Below are positions 63,014 through 64,000 of a DNA stretch of 64,000 nucleotides, in pieces; within the stretch, counting starts at the first letter, position 1; the number at the start of each line of letters is the position of its first letter. The stretch is from Saprospiraceae bacterium UBA1994. GTDB lineage: Bacteria > Bacteroidota > Bacteroidia > Chitinophagales > Saprospiraceae. The notes under the pieces were generated by a model, which saw only the letters and a program-made list of their open reading frames with translations, did no database searches and was not told the origin of the DNA. The stretch is from contig DDCY01000012.1 in the NCBI GenBank assembly GCA_002335865.1, positions 145,753 to 209,752 of the forward strand, in the 5' to 3' direction. Both the position numbers and the translations under genes were made by a program.

Positions 63014-64000
63014 TTACTCTACAGTCACGGATTTAGCAAGATTACGTGGCTGATCGACATCGCACTCTCTCATAACTGCAATATGGTATGAGAGTAGTTG
63101 TAGAGGGATTACTGATAGTAATGGAGTAAGTGACTCCATTGTACCTGGAATTTCCATAGTGTAATCTGCCATTTCTTTGATTATTTCATCTCCTTCTTTT
63201 ACGATGGCTATGACAATTCCTTTTCTTGCTTTGACTTCTTGTATATTTGAAATGATTTTTTCCCTAGCACTTAGATTGGTAGCTAAAACTATTACAGGCA
63301 TATTTTCATCTATCAAGGCAATAGGACCGTGTTTCATCTCTGCTGCAGGGTAACCTTCGGCATGTACGTATGAAATTTCTTTGAGTTTGAGTGCTCCCTC
63401 GAGTGCTATCGGGAAGTTAAGGCCTCTACCTAAATAGAGTGCATGATTGCTTCCTTGGATTTCACCTGCTATGAATTTAATTTTATCATTTAGGGTAAGT
63501 ATTTTTTCTACTCTGCGCGGAAGATCTTCCATAGCTTGTAGAAGCGCTCTGAAATCCTCTTCCGATATATTTGCTTTTTCTTGACCTAATCTAATTGCCA
63601 TGAGAGTCAATACGACTAGCTGACTTGTAAATGCCTTAGTACTAGCCACTCCGATTTCTGGTCCTGCGTGTATATAAGATCCAGAATCTGTAATACGAGC
63701 AATAGAAGACCCTACTACATTTACGATACCATATGTAATTGCTCCTTTATCTTTAGCTAATTTAAGAGCGGCTAAGGTATCTGCCGTTTCTCCACTTTGA
63801 GAGAGAGCTATGACTACATCATCAGAATAGACTATAGGATTTCTATAACGAAATTCTGAAGCGTATTCTACATCAGTAGGAATACGAGCCAACTCTTCAA
63901 ATAAATACTTGGCTATCAGTGCTGAGTGCCATGAGGGACCGCATGCCACTAAAGTAATACGTTTGGCATTCATGAATCGTTTCATATACTTCTCTAGTCC
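63014..64000 (-). CDS. glmS: Glutamine--fructose-6-phosphate aminotransferase, C-terminal isomerase part (cut by window end)
   Basis: The frame is open to the right edge, so only the C-terminal 328 residues, two SIS domains, are present; the glutaminase domain lies outside. The enzyme makes glucosamine-6-phosphate from fructose-6-phosphate and glutamine. SQSGETADTL, the AGPEIGVASTKAFTSQL region, LGRGLNFPIALEGALKLKEISY (given in part), EMKHGPIALID and the C-terminal DVDQPRNLAKSVTVE are all canonical. In the first phosphate-binding loop the usual CGTS is CGPS (ACGPSWHS). The gene heads an operon with DUF4290, and murA is further downstream. Confidence 0.95.
   Translation of the reverse strand, partial: GLEKYMKRFMNAKRITLVACGPSWHSALIAKYLFEELARIPTDVEYASEFRYRNPIVYSDDVVIALSQSGETADTLAALKLAKDKGAITYGIVNVVGSSIARITDSGSYIHAGPEIGVASTKAFTSQLVVLTLMAIRLGQEKANISEEDFRALLQAMEDLPRRVEKILTLNDKIKFIAGEIQGSNHALYLGRGLNFPIALEGALKLKEISYVHAEGYPAAEMKHGPIALIDENMPVIVLATNLSAREKIISNIQEVKARKGIVIAIVKEGDEIIKEMADYTMEIPGTMESLTPLLSVIPLQLLSYHIAVMRECDVDQPRNLAKSVTVE

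Noticed and set aside
1..64000. CRISPR arrays, insertion sequences, rRNA operons and riboswitches
   Set aside because: Read on both strands; no regular direct repeats, transposase frames or recognisable conserved RNA cores were found.

Overview
The window is AT-rich chromosomal DNA from a member of the Bacteroidota, most likely a marine or sediment member of the Saprospiria or a related class. The phylum call rests on several things seen here: two secreted proteins with type IX secretion (T9SS) C-terminal sorting domains; PorE-like and other OmpA/PD40 envelope proteins; families largely confined to the phylum (DUF4290, DUF6427, GYDIA-type GHMP kinase, S46 peptidase, fused 2-oxoacid dehydrogenase E1); and promoters of the Bacteroidota type, with a -7 element TAnnTTTG and a weak TTG/TTTG about 17-21 bases upstream. 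The class-level guess is an inference only. No rRNA, intact tRNA, CRISPR array, insertion sequence or prophage was seen.

Layout. 1-5500: the end of a lipase-like hydrolase, a large Asp-box T9SS cargo protein, xerD and a TPR protein. 6000-12700: a PorE-like envelope protein, the rRNA methylase rlmD, rfbA behind two promoters and a palindrome, a flippase-like membrane protein and a 51-residue membrane protein. 13200-19300: ftsH, rsfS, birA, cinA and a 2-oxoacid dehydrogenase E2. 19300-29500: a second TPR/PD40/OmpA-like lipoprotein, a secreted thioredoxin-like protein, dprA, a TMTC-like membrane glycosyltransferase candidate, and a sugar isomerase paired with an outer-membrane receptor. 29600-42100: the fused E1, an S46 peptidase with the DPP11 signature followed by an M1 peptidase, a giant FG-GAP/ASPIC T9SS cargo, and anmK overlapping an SDR epimerase. 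42400-47800: a GHMP kinase and the phenylacetyl-CoA epoxidase genes paaABCD and paaE with a TetR gene. 48400-53500: an lptB operon with two small lipoproteins, a DUF983 protein and a sodium/solute symporter. 53700-64000: murQ, dsbD with a duplicated N-domain plus a free-standing third copy, a DUF6427 protein, a polyprenyl diphosphate synthase, murA, a DUF4290 protein and glmS (cut by the window edge).

How the genes fit together. Cell-wall precursor synthesis (glmS, murA, polyprenyl synthase) and MurNAc recycling (anmK, murQ) are both represented. Envelope biogenesis recurs: lptB for LPS, PorE-like proteins for T9SS, DsbD for periplasmic reduction, FtsH for membrane protein quality control. 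Extracellular peptide use is suggested by the DPP11-M1 pair, and aromatic acid degradation by the paa genes. The clearest regulatory discovery is a pair of matching palindromic sites, one in front of paaA and one in front of paaE-tetR, very probably the operators of the TetR protein encoded between them. Most of the window is ordinary core genome. I found no convincing entirely new multi-gene system; the best candidates for new biology are the paa operator pair, the small lipoproteins behind lptB, the triple DsbD N-domain arrangement and the TMTC-like protein.
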